From: an uncultured Campylobacter sp.
Lineage (GTDB): Bacteria > Campylobacterota > Campylobacteria > Campylobacterales > Campylobacteraceae
Assembly (NCBI RefSeq): GCF_938045595.1
Contig: NZ_CALIBB010000097.1
Location: 1 to 23,911, forward strand
DNA length: 23,911 nt
Direction: 5' to 3'
In this document: piece after piece, positions 7,257-15,121 of the stretch
Position numbering within the stretch: the stretch's first letter is position 1
How the letters are laid out: each line of letters begins with the position of its first letter
Translations under genes and position numbers: made by a program
Notes under the pieces: generated by a model
What the model saw: only the letters and a program-made list of their open reading frames with translations
Told to the model about the DNA's origin: nothing
Databases searched by the model: none

Positions 7257-8189
7257 AATTAGAGCAAATTTTAAAATTTAGCGGGACGGGCGATTAAACG
7301 GCAGGCGTGACAAAACAGGTGCTGCGAGAGATTGAAACAAACGAGCCGAGAAGCGACACGAAGCGCAAATTTAAAGCGAGCCGCCGTTATAATTTCTCGC
7401 GAACGGTCTTTTTGTGCGATGCAATGAAATTTAAAACAAACCCGCGTTAAATTTTATAGCATGAGCAATGTCGCAAAAATGGCGTTACGCAATTCGGCGC
7501 GAATTATACAGCGCATCGTTGATATTTCAGCGGCTTTGGTAAGTGCGAATCGGTTTTGAGCGTAAATATACGGCAGCTCGTCGCTGCGATACGACGGCGC
7601 GATGCGGTGCGGATTTCAGGCGGGCTGCCGCTAAATTTTGCAGATTGTGCTAGTGGTTTAAAATTTCAAACGAGCCGTCATTATAAAATTTAAAGCAAAT
7701 TATGTCGCAGCTAGGATTTAGCGCGCCTGTGAGCTAAATTTAAACAGCAGCGCGCCGCGTATGATCTCGCCGTTTCATTTAGTGTAACTGCTAGCTAAAT
7801 TAAATCACTGAAATTTCAAGATTTGCGCTGCGCCAAAGAGTACTTTGATACTACGATACACGCCGCTAGGTTTAAATTTTAAAATTTAGCGTCGAGCGAG
7901 CGTACTCGACCGACACCTCCTGGATTATCAGTGGCGAAATTTATAGAATTTTGCAAATTGTCGTTTGCGGAATTTTGCCCTATGAAATTTCACAGCGCAC
8001 GCTTCATTATTAGCTCTCTACCGCGCTTCGAGCGGCATACGCTTTGCTTTCCACAACTACGCCGAGTCGCTCGCCGCTCCATTTTTGCGCGCGTTACGCC
8101 GTGTTCGCCGCACCTGCGCCGCGCGTGCCGCTCCGCAAAAAAAGCCGCGAACACGCCAAATTCTAACCGCACGCCCTAAATTTCACCGT
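7257..8189. other. Long gene-poor region
   Basis: About 930 bases with no credible gene. Open frames at 7931-8179 (plus) and 7990-8172 (minus) give Arg/Ala/Ser-rich translations without motifs or ribosome binding sites, so I treat them as noise. The stretch holds many AAATTT words, two near-identical 16-base words ending in TTATAA (7377-7392 and 7671-7686, 14 of 16 identical), and a 6-bp-arm inverted repeat at 7891-7910. I found no tRNA or clear remnant of a neighbouring gene. Confidence 0.55.
7891..7910. repeat. Inverted repeat (GTCGAG/CTCGAC, 8-base spacer)
   Basis: GTCGAG at 7891-7896 pairs exactly with CTCGAC at 7905-7910. It is directly preceded by a palindromic AAATTTTAAAATTT run. It may be a hairpin or protein site within the gene-poor region; no adjacent gene explains it. 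Confidence 0.3.
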
Positions 8190-9176
8190 CTACGCAAAGG
8201 GTAGAATTTTTTTGTAATTGCTCCACAGCTCGCTCTCCTCGCCGAAATACGCGAGCAGTCCGCGCGCGTTGCGATCGAAAGGATTGGGCTCTTTATGCAG
8301 CGCGATACGCTGCGACAGGCGCAGATCGTAGGTGTTATATATCGCGGAATACGGCACCGGAAAGTCCGAAGCGTAAAGCAGGCGCGAGTGCACGTCCGTT
8401 TGGCTTGCCAGATGCGGCAGGGCTTTCGCGCGCATCGGCGTCATTAGCGCGGAAACGTCGGCGTAGAGGTTTTTGTGCGTACGCAGAAGCGCCAGAAGCG
8501 CGAAATAATCGTGTCCGAAATTTCGCGGACGACGCGAGAGCGCACGAAAGATATGCGAGTACTCATAGTTAATCGCCATGTGCGCGCACACCGTCGTAAC
8601 GCCCAGCTCAAGCGGCGCGTAGATCATCTCCAGCGCCTCGTAGCGGCGCGAGCTCGGCACCGAGCTTTCGTTGCCAACGTGGATCACTAGCGGCAAGCCG
8701 AGCTTGGCGAGCTTTTCAAAATACGGCACGTAGCGAGGCAGCCTCGTATCCAGATCCCAATAATTTTGTAAAAATTTCGCCCCCTTAAATCCGAGCTCGA
8801 AGCAGCGATCGATCTCATCGAGCGCGTCCGCTCGCTTCGGATTGATGCTAAAAAACGGCACGATGAGATCTGGGTTTTTTTGATAAATTTCAAACACGCT
8901 GTCGTTGTCCGCGCAGACGGTCTTATCGCGATGGATTAGCTCGCCCGCGTCGCTAAATTTAGCATCCACGCCGAAAAGCACCGCCTTTTTAACGTATTTC
9001 GAAGCTCTAAGCCCGCCGAGCAGAGCGTCCACATAGGCCTCGTATGGCTCTTTGATCGCGCGCGATACGTCTATGCCGAAGCGCCTGCCGAAAAGGCGCA
9101 GCGCGAGCCTGTCGTAAGGGCGATCGAAGCGCACCTCCTTGCTTAGCAGATGGACGTGAAAATCAAGCGTTTGCAT
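8190..9176 (-). CDS. Amidohydrolase family 2 protein (TIM-barrel metal-dependent hydrolase)
   Basis: A 328-residue protein with the layout of the amidohydrolase_2 family (relatives of aminocarboxymuconate semialdehyde decarboxylase). The metal site appears complete: HxH at H7 and H9 (DFHVHL), a His in PLVIHVGNE (H166), a His in VCAHMAI (H199), and Asp in YASDFPVPY (D271). This predicts a metal-dependent hydrolase or decarboxylase acting on a small cytoplasmic molecule. The substrate cannot be told from the sequence and no pathway partner lies nearby. The ATG at 9176 has AAGGA upstream at suitable spacing. It is transcribed alone on the minus strand, divergent from the GNAT gene. Confidence 0.85.
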   Translation of the reverse strand: MQTLDFHVHLLSKEVRFDRPYDRLALRLFGRRFGIDVSRAIKEPYEAYVDALLGGLRASKYVKKAVLFGVDAKFSDAGELIHRDKTVCADNDSVFEIYQKNPDLIVPFFSINPKRADALDEIDRCFELGFKGAKFLQNYWDLDTRLPRYVPYFEKLAKLGLPLVIHVGNESSVPSSRRYEALEMIYAPLELGVTTVCAHMAINYEYSHIFRALSRRPRNFGHDYFALLALLRTHKNLYADVSALMTPMRAKALPHLASQTDVHSRLLYASDFPVPYSAIYNTYDLRLSQRIALHKEPNPFDRNARGLLAYFGEESELWSNYKKILPFA

Positions 9177-9352
9177 CGGGGATCCTTGGGAAAATTTTGC
9201 CGAGTTTATATCAAATTGCGGTAAATAGTTAGAATTTTAAATTCGGATTAAAATTTACGCACCGCGCCTTGCCGCGCCTTTAAATTTTAAAATTTAAACC
9301 TCGCCGCAAGAGCCGCTAAATAATATTTAATGCCGTTTTAAAGCTGCGGCGA

Positions 9353-9358
9353 TATACT
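9353..9358 (+). promoter_or_regulatory. Candidate -10 box (TATACT) for the GNAT gene
   Basis: TATACT lies 36 bases upstream of the ATG at 9395, with a strong ribosome binding site AAGGAG at 9384-9389 five bases before the start. The preceding 9177-9352 gap is AAATTT-rich and otherwise empty. Confidence 0.4.
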
Positions 9359-9394
9359 TGCGATTTGAAAAGCTATTTCAATTAAGGAGCGAAG

Positions 9395-9835
9395 ATGGAG
9401 TTTGAAATTTTAGAAAATTCCGCCGATTTTAAACCTAGTGATCTGGATGAGATAATGATCTCGATCGGCTGGGATACGGAGCAAAACGCAGCCTCCGTGC
9501 CGCCGCACGAGACATACAGGGTGTGGCGCACCTATGATTACGTGGCGATCGCCAAAACGCAGGGCAAGACCGTGGGGGTGCTGGAGGCGTTTTGCGACCG
9601 CGACAACTTCGCTACGAGCTATCTTTACTGCGTGATAGTTCATAAGGATTATCAAAGGCGCGGTATCGGCACGGCGCTCGTGAATGCCTTTAATAAACGC
9701 TTTGCGCACACCACCACCTTTGTCGTGACCCCTCTGCACAAGGCTGAGGGCGCCGGAGAATTCCTACAAAAGTGCGGCTTTAAGGATGCGTCGGAGCACT
9801 TTACGATCCACATGAGGAAGCGAAATTCGATCTAG
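9395..9835 (+). CDS. GNAT family N-acetyltransferase
   Basis: A 146-residue single-domain acetyltransferase that should transfer an acetyl group from acetyl-CoA to an amine. The acetyl-CoA pyrophosphate-binding motif A is clear as QRRGIGTALV at about 87-96, preceded by the expected strand (YLYCVIVHKDY). The C-terminal EFLQKCGFKDASEHFTIHMRK matches the usual final helix and strands. The acceptor is unknown: GNATs of this size modify proteins, small amines or antibiotics. The ATG is supported by AAGGAG five bases upstream. It is a single gene, followed by a 10-bp-stem hairpin at 9878-9912. Confidence 0.88.
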   Translation: MEFEILENSADFKPSDLDEIMISIGWDTEQNAASVPPHETYRVWRTYDYVAIAKTQGKTVGVLEAFCDRDNFATSYLYCVIVHKDYQRRGIGTALVNAFNKRFAHTTTFVVTPLHKAEGAGEFLQKCGFKDASEHFTIHMRKRNSI

Positions 9836-9877
9836 CGGAAAGTGAAATTTACTCCAACCAGCGTGAATTTAGTAAAC

Positions 9878-9912
9878 TTCCACGCGACTTTTAAATTTTA
9901 AATCGCGTGGAA
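9878..9912. terminator. Hairpin with perfect 10-bp stem
   Basis: TTCCACGCGA at 9878-9887 pairs exactly with TCGCGTGGAA at 9903-9912 around a 15-base AT-rich loop containing AAATTT. It lies 43 bases after the GNAT stop and has no strong T-run behind it, so it may be a transcript-end hairpin, a 3' stabiliser or a protein site. It is the strongest stem in the window. Confidence 0.45.
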
Positions 9913-10105
9913 TTCTGCGCCGTCTTTTTGCCCCTTTACTACAGATCGCCGCGCGAGATATGCGGCTACGTATGCTCTCGCTCCTCCGCGCTAAATCACC
10001 GTATATTCGCGCCGGGCGCCGTAAATTTCAATTCTACGCGGGGCGCGCGAAAACAACCCCACTCGCCCCCACCTGCGCAAAAGCAAACCTAAAAGAATTT
10101 TCGGC

Positions 10106-10111
10106 TACAAT
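10106..10111 (+). promoter_or_regulatory. Candidate -10 box (TACAAT) for the MATE gene
   Basis: TACAAT lies 28 bases upstream of the ATG at 10134; the ribosome binding site AAAGG is at 10123-10127. The preceding gap (9913-10105) has an open frame starting at 9907 that looks like noise. Confidence 0.4.
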
Positions 10112-10133
10112 TTCCCGCAAATAAAGGCAAAAT

Positions 10134-11456
10134 ATGAAAGAAATCTCGCTACTAAGGCTTTCGCTCGCAATCTACATCGATATGTTTTTGCGCCTCGTGA
10201 CCACGTTTATCAACACCTACATGATCTCGCGCGTGGACGTCTCGCTAGTAGGCGCGCTGGGGGCGGGTAACGAGATATTTTTGCTCTTCATTACCGTTTT
10301 TGGCTTCCTCGCCGTGGGCTGCTCGGTACTCGTAGCGCAGGCGCTCGGGGCGAAAAACAAAGTCCTAGCGATGCGCGCGATCCACACGAGCATCGCATTC
10401 AACGCGCTCGTAGGGCTTTGCAGCGGCGTTTTCGTCTTTAGCTGCGCGCCGTTTTTACTCCGCGCGCTGCAAGTGCCCGCCGAGCTTTTGAGCGAAAGCG
10501 CGATCTATCTTAAGGTCATCAGCATCGTCTTTGCGATAGACGCCGTCGCGATCGTGCTTAGCGCCATCGTGCGCGTTTACGGATACGCAAATTTCATCAT
10601 CGCGGTCTCAGTGGTGATGAATTTAGTAACGCTTGCGGGCAACTACGTCGTGCTATTTAGGCCGTTCGGACTGCCGTACTACGGGCTTGAGGGCATCGGC
10701 GTGAGCACGATCGCAGGGCGCATGATCGGCGTATTTTTATTCTTCCTCATCATCACGAAGGTGCTAAAGATAAAATTTTACCTCACGATGTTTTTAAAGA
10801 TCAAGCTCGCCACGCTGCGTAAAATTCTATCCGTAGGGCTTCCGAGCGCGGGCGAAAACATGCTGTGGATCGTGCAGTATCTAGTCGCCTTCGCCTTCGT
10901 CGCGAGCATGGGCGAGGCGAGCCTTACCGTGCAGACGATCTATTTTCAAATTTCATCATTCATCTTCTTCGGCGGAAGCGCGATCAGCATGGCAAACGAA
11001 GTCATCGTAGGTCGCCTCGTAGGCGCCGCCAAGCCGCAGGAGGCGTACCGGCACACTTTTACCGCGCTGCGCTTCGGGCTCGGGGCGACGGCGCTTTTCG
11101 TCGCGATCGTGTTTTTGGCGCGCGAGCAGATCATGGAGCTACTGAGCCTAAGCGAGGCGCACAAGCAGGTCATGCGGCCGCTTTTTTACCTCACGCTGGG
11201 GCTTGAGTTCGGACGGACGCTTAATATCGTGTTCGTAAACGCCCTGCGCGCAAGCGGCGATGCGAGGTTTCCCTTTGCGATGGGCGTGATCTTTATGTGG
11301 GGCGTCTCGATCCCCGTGGGCTGGCTTTTGGGCATTCATCTGGGGTATGGAATTTTGGGCGTTTGGATCGGGTTTTTCTGCGACGAGTGGCTGCGCGGCA
11401 GCGCGAATACGGCGCGATGGATAAGTAAAAAATGGCAGAGCAAAAAGTTAGTCTAA
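10134..11456 (+). CDS. MATE family multidrug/cation efflux transporter
   Basis: A 440-residue inner-membrane protein with about twelve hydrophobic helices in two similar halves, as in MATE antiporters that export drugs or metabolites using a Na+ or H+ gradient. The N-terminal helix (SLAIYIDMFLRLVTTFINTYMIS) and the following SLVGALGAGNEIF are typical of the family. The second half restarts around ILSVGLPSAGENMLW (about 231). Length is normal. Substrate is unknown. The ATG has AAAGG six bases upstream. Its 3' end overlaps the start of the DUF45 protease gene by 25 bases in another frame, so the two are probably one transcript. Confidence 0.9.
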   Translation: MKEISLLRLSLAIYIDMFLRLVTTFINTYMISRVDVSLVGALGAGNEIFLLFITVFGFLAVGCSVLVAQALGAKNKVLAMRAIHTSIAFNALVGLCSGVFVFSCAPFLLRALQVPAELLSESAIYLKVISIVFAIDAVAIVLSAIVRVYGYANFIIAVSVVMNLVTLAGNYVVLFRPFGLPYYGLEGIGVSTIAGRMIGVFLFFLIITKVLKIKFYLTMFLKIKLATLRKILSVGLPSAGENMLWIVQYLVAFAFVASMGEASLTVQTIYFQISSFIFFGGSAISMANEVIVGRLVGAAKPQEAYRHTFTALRFGLGATALFVAIVFLAREQIMELLSLSEAHKQVMRPLFYLTLGLEFGRTLNIVFVNALRASGDARFPFAMGVIFMWGVSIPVGWLLGIHLGYGILGVWIGFFCDEWLRGSANTARWISKKWQSKKLV

Positions 11457-12835
11457 ATTTGCTAGACTTGCCGATCAGTCTGCGTTTTAAGCGGATGAAA
11501 TACGCGCGTATCCGCATTAGCAAGGACTGCGAAATCAGCGTCAGCGTGCCGCGCTCCTACACCGCGGCGCAAGCGAAAGACTTCATTCTAAAGCATGAAA
11601 GCTGGATCCGCCAAACGCTGGCGCGACTGCAAAGCAAGCTACTAGCGAGCGATCAGGTTAGAATTTTAGGCAAAATTTACAAGCTGAAATTTAGCCGCGA
11701 GGCTGAGCTCGGTACAAACTGCAGCGCGAATAAAAATTTAGACAATGGCGACGCGCGGGACTGCGTGAACTGGGCGAATGGCGGTACGAATAGTGACGCG
11801 GGCGGCGTAAATTCGACTCATTTACAAAGCGGTGCGGGCATAAGTGATGGCGGCGATGTGAGCGGCAGCGCAAACAATTCCATGGGCGGCATGAATGACG
11901 GTGTGGGTAGCGGCGCAGGAAGCGGAATTTTAAAATTTCACTCGGGCGAACACACTTCGCAAAGTAGTGTGGCGGGCGAGGATTTAAAATTTAATCTACC
12001 CGTCGATGCGGCGCAAGGGCTCGCACAGCAAAACGCAATGCGACAAAGCGGCGAGTTTATAAATACAGCGGCGCAAAATGTCCGCGAGCAATCCTGCGGC
12101 GAAATTTTAAAATTTCACTCGGATGGGTGCGCTCCGCAAAGCGACGATGCAGGTAAATTTAACTCCGCCGCAAGCGATCAAATTTTAAAATTTGACCCTG
12201 CCGCAAGGGACGGAATTTTAAAATTTAAACCTATCGCGGGTGAAGAAATTTCAAATTTTAAACCCGCCGAGAGCGGAGGAATTTCAAAATTTAGCTCTGT
12301 CGTGGGTGAAGGAATTTCAAAATTTAAACCCGCTGTGAACGAAAGAACTTCAAAATCCGCGAGCGAAAACGTGCCGCAAAATGCAGCGCAAAGCGCGCAA
12401 GCTGCAGCGATTGAGCACGATGAGCCCGATTTTACGATCAAAAATTTTATCCAAAACTCTAAATTTAAAGATAAAATTTTCGTATCGGGGGGCGCGATCT
12501 TTTGCGAGAGCGAGGGCGAGTTTGCGGCGTTTAAAAAGGCCTTTGCGCTTGAGCTTTATCTGCGCTATATCGCGAAGCTTTCCCCACGGATAGACCGCAA
12601 GATCGTGCGGGTGCGGGTGCGCAAAATGCAGACGCGCTGGGGCAGCTGCAACCACGCTAAAGGCTATCTCAACTTCTCGCTAAGCCTGATAGAGCGGGAT
12701 CGGCGCTTCGTCGAATACGTCGTGCTGCACGAGCTCGCGCATCTCATCCACGCAAACCACGGAGCGGATTTTTACGCGCTCATCGCGCAGATCATGCCAG
12801 ATTTTAGGGCACGTATCAAGTTAGGCAAGGGCTAG
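11432..12835 (+). CDS. DUF45/YgjP-like zinc metalloprotease with a ~240-residue repetitive insertion
   Basis: The ends match the YgjP/DUF45 (SprT-like) metallopeptidase family: an N-terminal beta-rich segment (RFKRMKYARIRI, residues 19-30, through ILGKIYKLKF about 78-87) and a C-terminal catalytic part with MQTRWGSCN, LNFSLSLIERD and the zinc site HELAH (433-437) plus H443. Relatives are only about 160-240 residues; this one has 467 because residues about 95-332 are a Gly/Asn/Ser/Ala-rich insertion. That insertion includes five 11-residue tandem units of the form I-[LS]-[KN]-F-x-P/S (251-305). The frame stays open, and both ends and the active site are intact, so the protein may still function with a looped-out disordered region. 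An ATG at 11495 is a possible alternative start. Confidence 0.8.
   Translation: MAEQKVSLNLLDLPISLRFKRMKYARIRISKDCEISVSVPRSYTAAQAKDFILKHESWIRQTLARLQSKLLASDQVRILGKIYKLKFSREAELGTNCSANKNLDNGDARDCVNWANGGTNSDAGGVNSTHLQSGAGISDGGDVSGSANNSMGGMNDGVGSGAGSGILKFHSGEHTSQSSVAGEDLKFNLPVDAAQGLAQQNAMRQSGEFINTAAQNVREQSCGEILKFHSDGCAPQSDDAGKFNSAASDQILKFDPAARDGILKFKPIAGEEISNFKPAESGGISKFSSVVGEGISKFKPAVNERTSKSASENVPQNAAQSAQAAAIEHDEPDFTIKNFIQNSKFKDKIFVSGGAIFCESEGEFAAFKKAFALELYLRYIAKLSPRIDRKIVRVRVRKMQTRWGSCNHAKGYLNFSLSLIERDRRFVEYVVLHELAHLIHANHGADFYALIAQIMPDFRARIKLGKG
11717..12427 (+). repeat. RAATTY-rich low-complexity insertion inside the DUF45 gene
   Basis: By hand count about 21 RAATTY hexamers fall between 11701 and 12480, where under one would be expected in random mid-GC DNA. 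Many lie in palindromic ATTTTAAAATTT runs read as Ile-Leu-Lys-Phe. Two longer copies (around 11933 and 12103) share the phrase encoding ILKFHS. The insertion boundaries were inferred from where family-like sequence stops and restarts. Confidence 0.65.
12182..12346 (+). repeat. 33-bp tandem repeat, five units plus a degenerate sixth
   Basis: Units start at 12182, 12215, 12248, 12281 and 12314, each 33 bp, with a decayed sixth from 12347. They encode ILKFDPAARDG, ILKFKPIAGEE, ISNFKPAESGG, ISKFSSVVGEG and ISKFKPAVNER. Each unit opens with one or two overlapping RAATTY hexamers; the rest of the unit is more variable. The period is a multiple of three, so copy-number change would keep the frame. 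Confidence 0.85.
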
Positions 12836-12998
12836 TTCGCAAACGGGGCGCCCGTTTAAATTTCACGCCGCTGCGGCACGATCATTGCGGTCGATAAATT
12901 TTAACCGATCTTCCGTCGCGCCGTAGCAGGTCGCAGCCAGTCCGAACTTGCGCGGCGCAGGCGAAGTAAAATTTCGCAAATTTTCGCGGATCCAAACG

Positions 12999-13439
12999 CT
13001 AATCTAAAGCCGCAAATTCCACGTATTTCTCCATCGCAACCAGCAGGAGCCAGCGCGCGGTAGGACTGAAAAAATAGTGGTGTTCAGGGATCTGCTCCAT
13101 TATAAATTTTAAAAAATCGTAAAAATATTCAGGCGCAAATTTAACCTCGGCGCTCGTTAGACTATCGCCTAGATAGTGGATTTCGCCGCTCAAAATCCTC
13201 GTTTTTACCGCGGGGTTTGCGTCTATGAAGCTTCTGGCACCGGCAAAGCTCAGGCAGTCCGCGGTCGCGTAATCTTTCAAACCCCGCAAGACGGGCTTGG
13301 AGCCGATGAAGGTAAAATTTTTCTCTATAAAGCGCGCTCCGCCCTCGCTTACCTGCCAGCGATCGCCCAAGCTCGATAAAAACGCAAACATCTCATCATC
13401 CGCGGATTTGAAATTTGCAGGCCCGTTTTTGCGATCCAT
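12999..13439 (-). CDS. Hypothetical protein, unrecognised
   Basis: A 146-residue soluble protein that I cannot place in a family. It starts MDRKNGPANFKSADDEMF and ends with ARWLLLVAMEKYVEFAALD; there is no signal peptide or membrane span. Aromatic-rich C-terminal text (EYFYDFLKFIMEQIPEHHYFFSPTARW) suggests a compact helical fold. The frame is open further upstream to 13553, but the ATG at 13439 is preferred because AAGGA lies five bases before it, while upstream candidates lack a ribosome binding site and that extension is AT-rich like the adjoining block. It stands alone between the convergent DUF45 gene and the AT-rich transporter. No function is proposed. Confidence 0.65.
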   Translation of the reverse strand: MDRKNGPANFKSADDEMFAFLSSLGDRWQVSEGGARFIEKNFTFIGSKPVLRGLKDYATADCLSFAGARSFIDANPAVKTRILSGEIHYLGDSLTSAEVKFAPEYFYDFLKFIMEQIPEHHYFFSPTARWLLLVAMEKYVEFAALD

Positions 13440-15010
13440 CTTTGTCCTTTTTAAATTCATAGTTGCTTTTATTTTGAAATTTTTACGATAAAGAACAGAA
13501 AATATGTTTGATTTAATCTTTTTAAAATCATTATATTGAATTAGGCTAATCAAGGTTTTCCGAGCTCTTTTTATTTCAAGCGAAATCCTTTACCGCCCTT
13601 TAAAATTCAACCAATTCAAATAATCGTTCTTTCTTTATTTTTTTGAACTTTATTTATTTGTTATCATCAGTGAACTGCTCTTTGACAAGATCTTTGATAT
13701 CGCTTTTAATACTTTTAGTATCAACTATTGAATCCTCACCCAGCTTCTGAAATTTTTCTTTATCTGCCTTCGTATATTCCTGTTCATCATCATATTTTTT
13801 TGTGATCAACCGAATCATCTTGCGACGCAAAAACTTCTCATCTCTAACATTTGACCTCTCTTTGATCCACCCAATTAGTAATACCATCAACATTATAAAA
13901 CCAATATAACCTAGAATTGGATACATAATCGATACTAATTTTTTAAAGCCCATAAAGGATAATATATACCCTACAACTACGGTGCCAATCATAATTGGAT
14001 AAAAACGTTTTGATTGATTAGATGAGAAACGTTTTGCTAAGGCATAGAATAAACTGAAAGCAGTATTAAAGATTAAGCCGAAGATAACAAGTGCATACAC
14101 AAACGCAAATGCAGGGTGAATCTGTTTGGCAATAGCCAACATAGGAATATCAACAGTCGTTGCAAGTTTTACATTTGCATATAATATACAGGTTGTAACT
14201 GTGATGATAATACCGATTATAAATCCACCCAAAGTACCACCTTTTTCTGCTACACCAATCCTTATAATGGATCCCCCTAATACAAAAGCCATTGATACAC
14301 CTGTCATAACGCAGAGCGAAAAATAATTCAGAACAGAAAACCAGATATTTGGCATTGGAGTAGAGATTGTATTTGCAATTGTTTCTAATTCTTTAAAATC
14401 AAAACGTTGACTTGCAAAGGTATACACTGCCATAATCATAATCATGATAAAAATAATAGGCGTAAATATCCCGATCACATTCGTGATTTTTTCAAAATCA
14501 AGAAAGCTAACAAGGATTATCAATACGGCACATAGGAGTGTTCCTGACCAGAATGGCATGCCAAATTGCTGATTAAGATTTGATCCAGCCCCGGCAATCA
14601 TGACAAAACCTACCACAAAACAGCAAATAATTAAAGAAATATCAAGAATTTTATTAGTGATAGATCCAGCAATTTGTGAAAGAACTTCAAAGTGATCATT
14701 GGATCTAAAATAACTACCGAATGTAATAATGATTTTACCAAAGACGGCATTGAGGATACCAAGAATAACGGCTCCAAGAATACCCCATTTGCCAAAACTG
14801 ACGAAATATTGCATCAGATCCTGACCGGACGATAATCCAGCACCGACAATAACCCCAACATATGCTAACGCTACATTTAAAATTTGTTTTAACATCATCC
14901 TACCTCTTAATTATAAAAATTTTAATTTGCTTTACTAATATTAAGAATCTTTAAATTTAAATAATATTAAATGCTAATTAAATTTTATCCAAATAATGAC
15001 ACGAAATTTA
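13440..15010. other. AT-rich block, probable horizontal acquisition
   Basis: The stretch containing the YkvI gene and its flanks is visibly AT-richer than everything around it. The flanks again carry AAATTT words (for example 14915-14990), so the foreign segment proper is probably close to the gene itself. I saw no inverted repeats, transposase, integrase or tRNA at the edges, which favours uptake plus recombination rather than a mobile element. Confidence 0.55.
13654..14898 (-). CDS. YkvI family membrane transporter, AT-rich and probably acquired
   Basis: A 414-residue integral membrane protein with about ten hydrophobic helices and a charged cytoplasmic tail of about 70 residues (KERSNVRDEKFL onward). 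The first helix, ILNVALAYVGVIVGAGLSSGQDLMQYF, carries the glycine-rich break typical of the amino-acid/polyamine/organocation superfamily and matches the YkvI family known mainly from Firmicutes. Substrate is unknown, possibly an amino acid. Base composition is sharply AT-rich and codons favour A/T third positions, unlike all other genes here. RAATTY words occur only about three times, near chance for its composition. AGAGG precedes two successive ATG codons (14898 and 14895); either could be the start. It is a single minus-strand gene next to dnaJ. Confidence 0.8.
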   Translation of the reverse strand: MMLKQILNVALAYVGVIVGAGLSSGQDLMQYFVSFGKWGILGAVILGILNAVFGKIIITFGSYFRSNDHFEVLSQIAGSITNKILDISLIICCFVVGFVMIAGAGSNLNQQFGMPFWSGTLLCAVLIILVSFLDFEKITNVIGIFTPIIFIMIMIMAVYTFASQRFDFKELETIANTISTPMPNIWFSVLNYFSLCVMTGVSMAFVLGGSIIRIGVAEKGGTLGGFIIGIIITVTTCILYANVKLATTVDIPMLAIAKQIHPAFAFVYALVIFGLIFNTAFSLFYALAKRFSSNQSKRFYPIMIGTVVVGYILSFMGFKKLVSIMYPILGYIGFIMLMVLLIGWIKERSNVRDEKFLRRKMIRLITKKYDDEQEYTKADKEKFQKLGEDSIVDTKSIKSDIKDLVKEQFTDDNK

Positions 15011-15121
15011 CACCGAAATTACATCCAAACTCTTAGCGAGATTCCAAGCGAAAATCCCGTACTTTGGTAAATAAAACCGCAAGACCACCGCTCAAAACAG
15101 ATCAAGGCAAATCAAGGCAAT

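Noticed and set aside
7931..8179. 82-residue open frame on the plus strand (GTG start)
   Set aside because: Arg/Ser/Ala-rich translation with no motif, no ribosome binding site, and an equally long frame on the other strand; typical of GC-biased noise.
12182..12346. CRISPR array
   Set aside because: Units are contiguous 33-bp tandem copies with no repeat/spacer alternation, lie in frame inside a protein gene, and no cas genes are nearby.
12178..12441. 87-residue minus-strand frame with regular repeats, opposite the DUF45 tandem array
   Set aside because: The period-11 pattern is only the antisense of the 33-bp tandem repeat; no start signal.
15100..15121. Short direct repeat (ATCAAGGCA twice) at the edge of the AT-rich block
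   Set aside because: Only nine bases, and the similar sequence on the other side of the island (near 13548) is too short to be an insertion target duplication.
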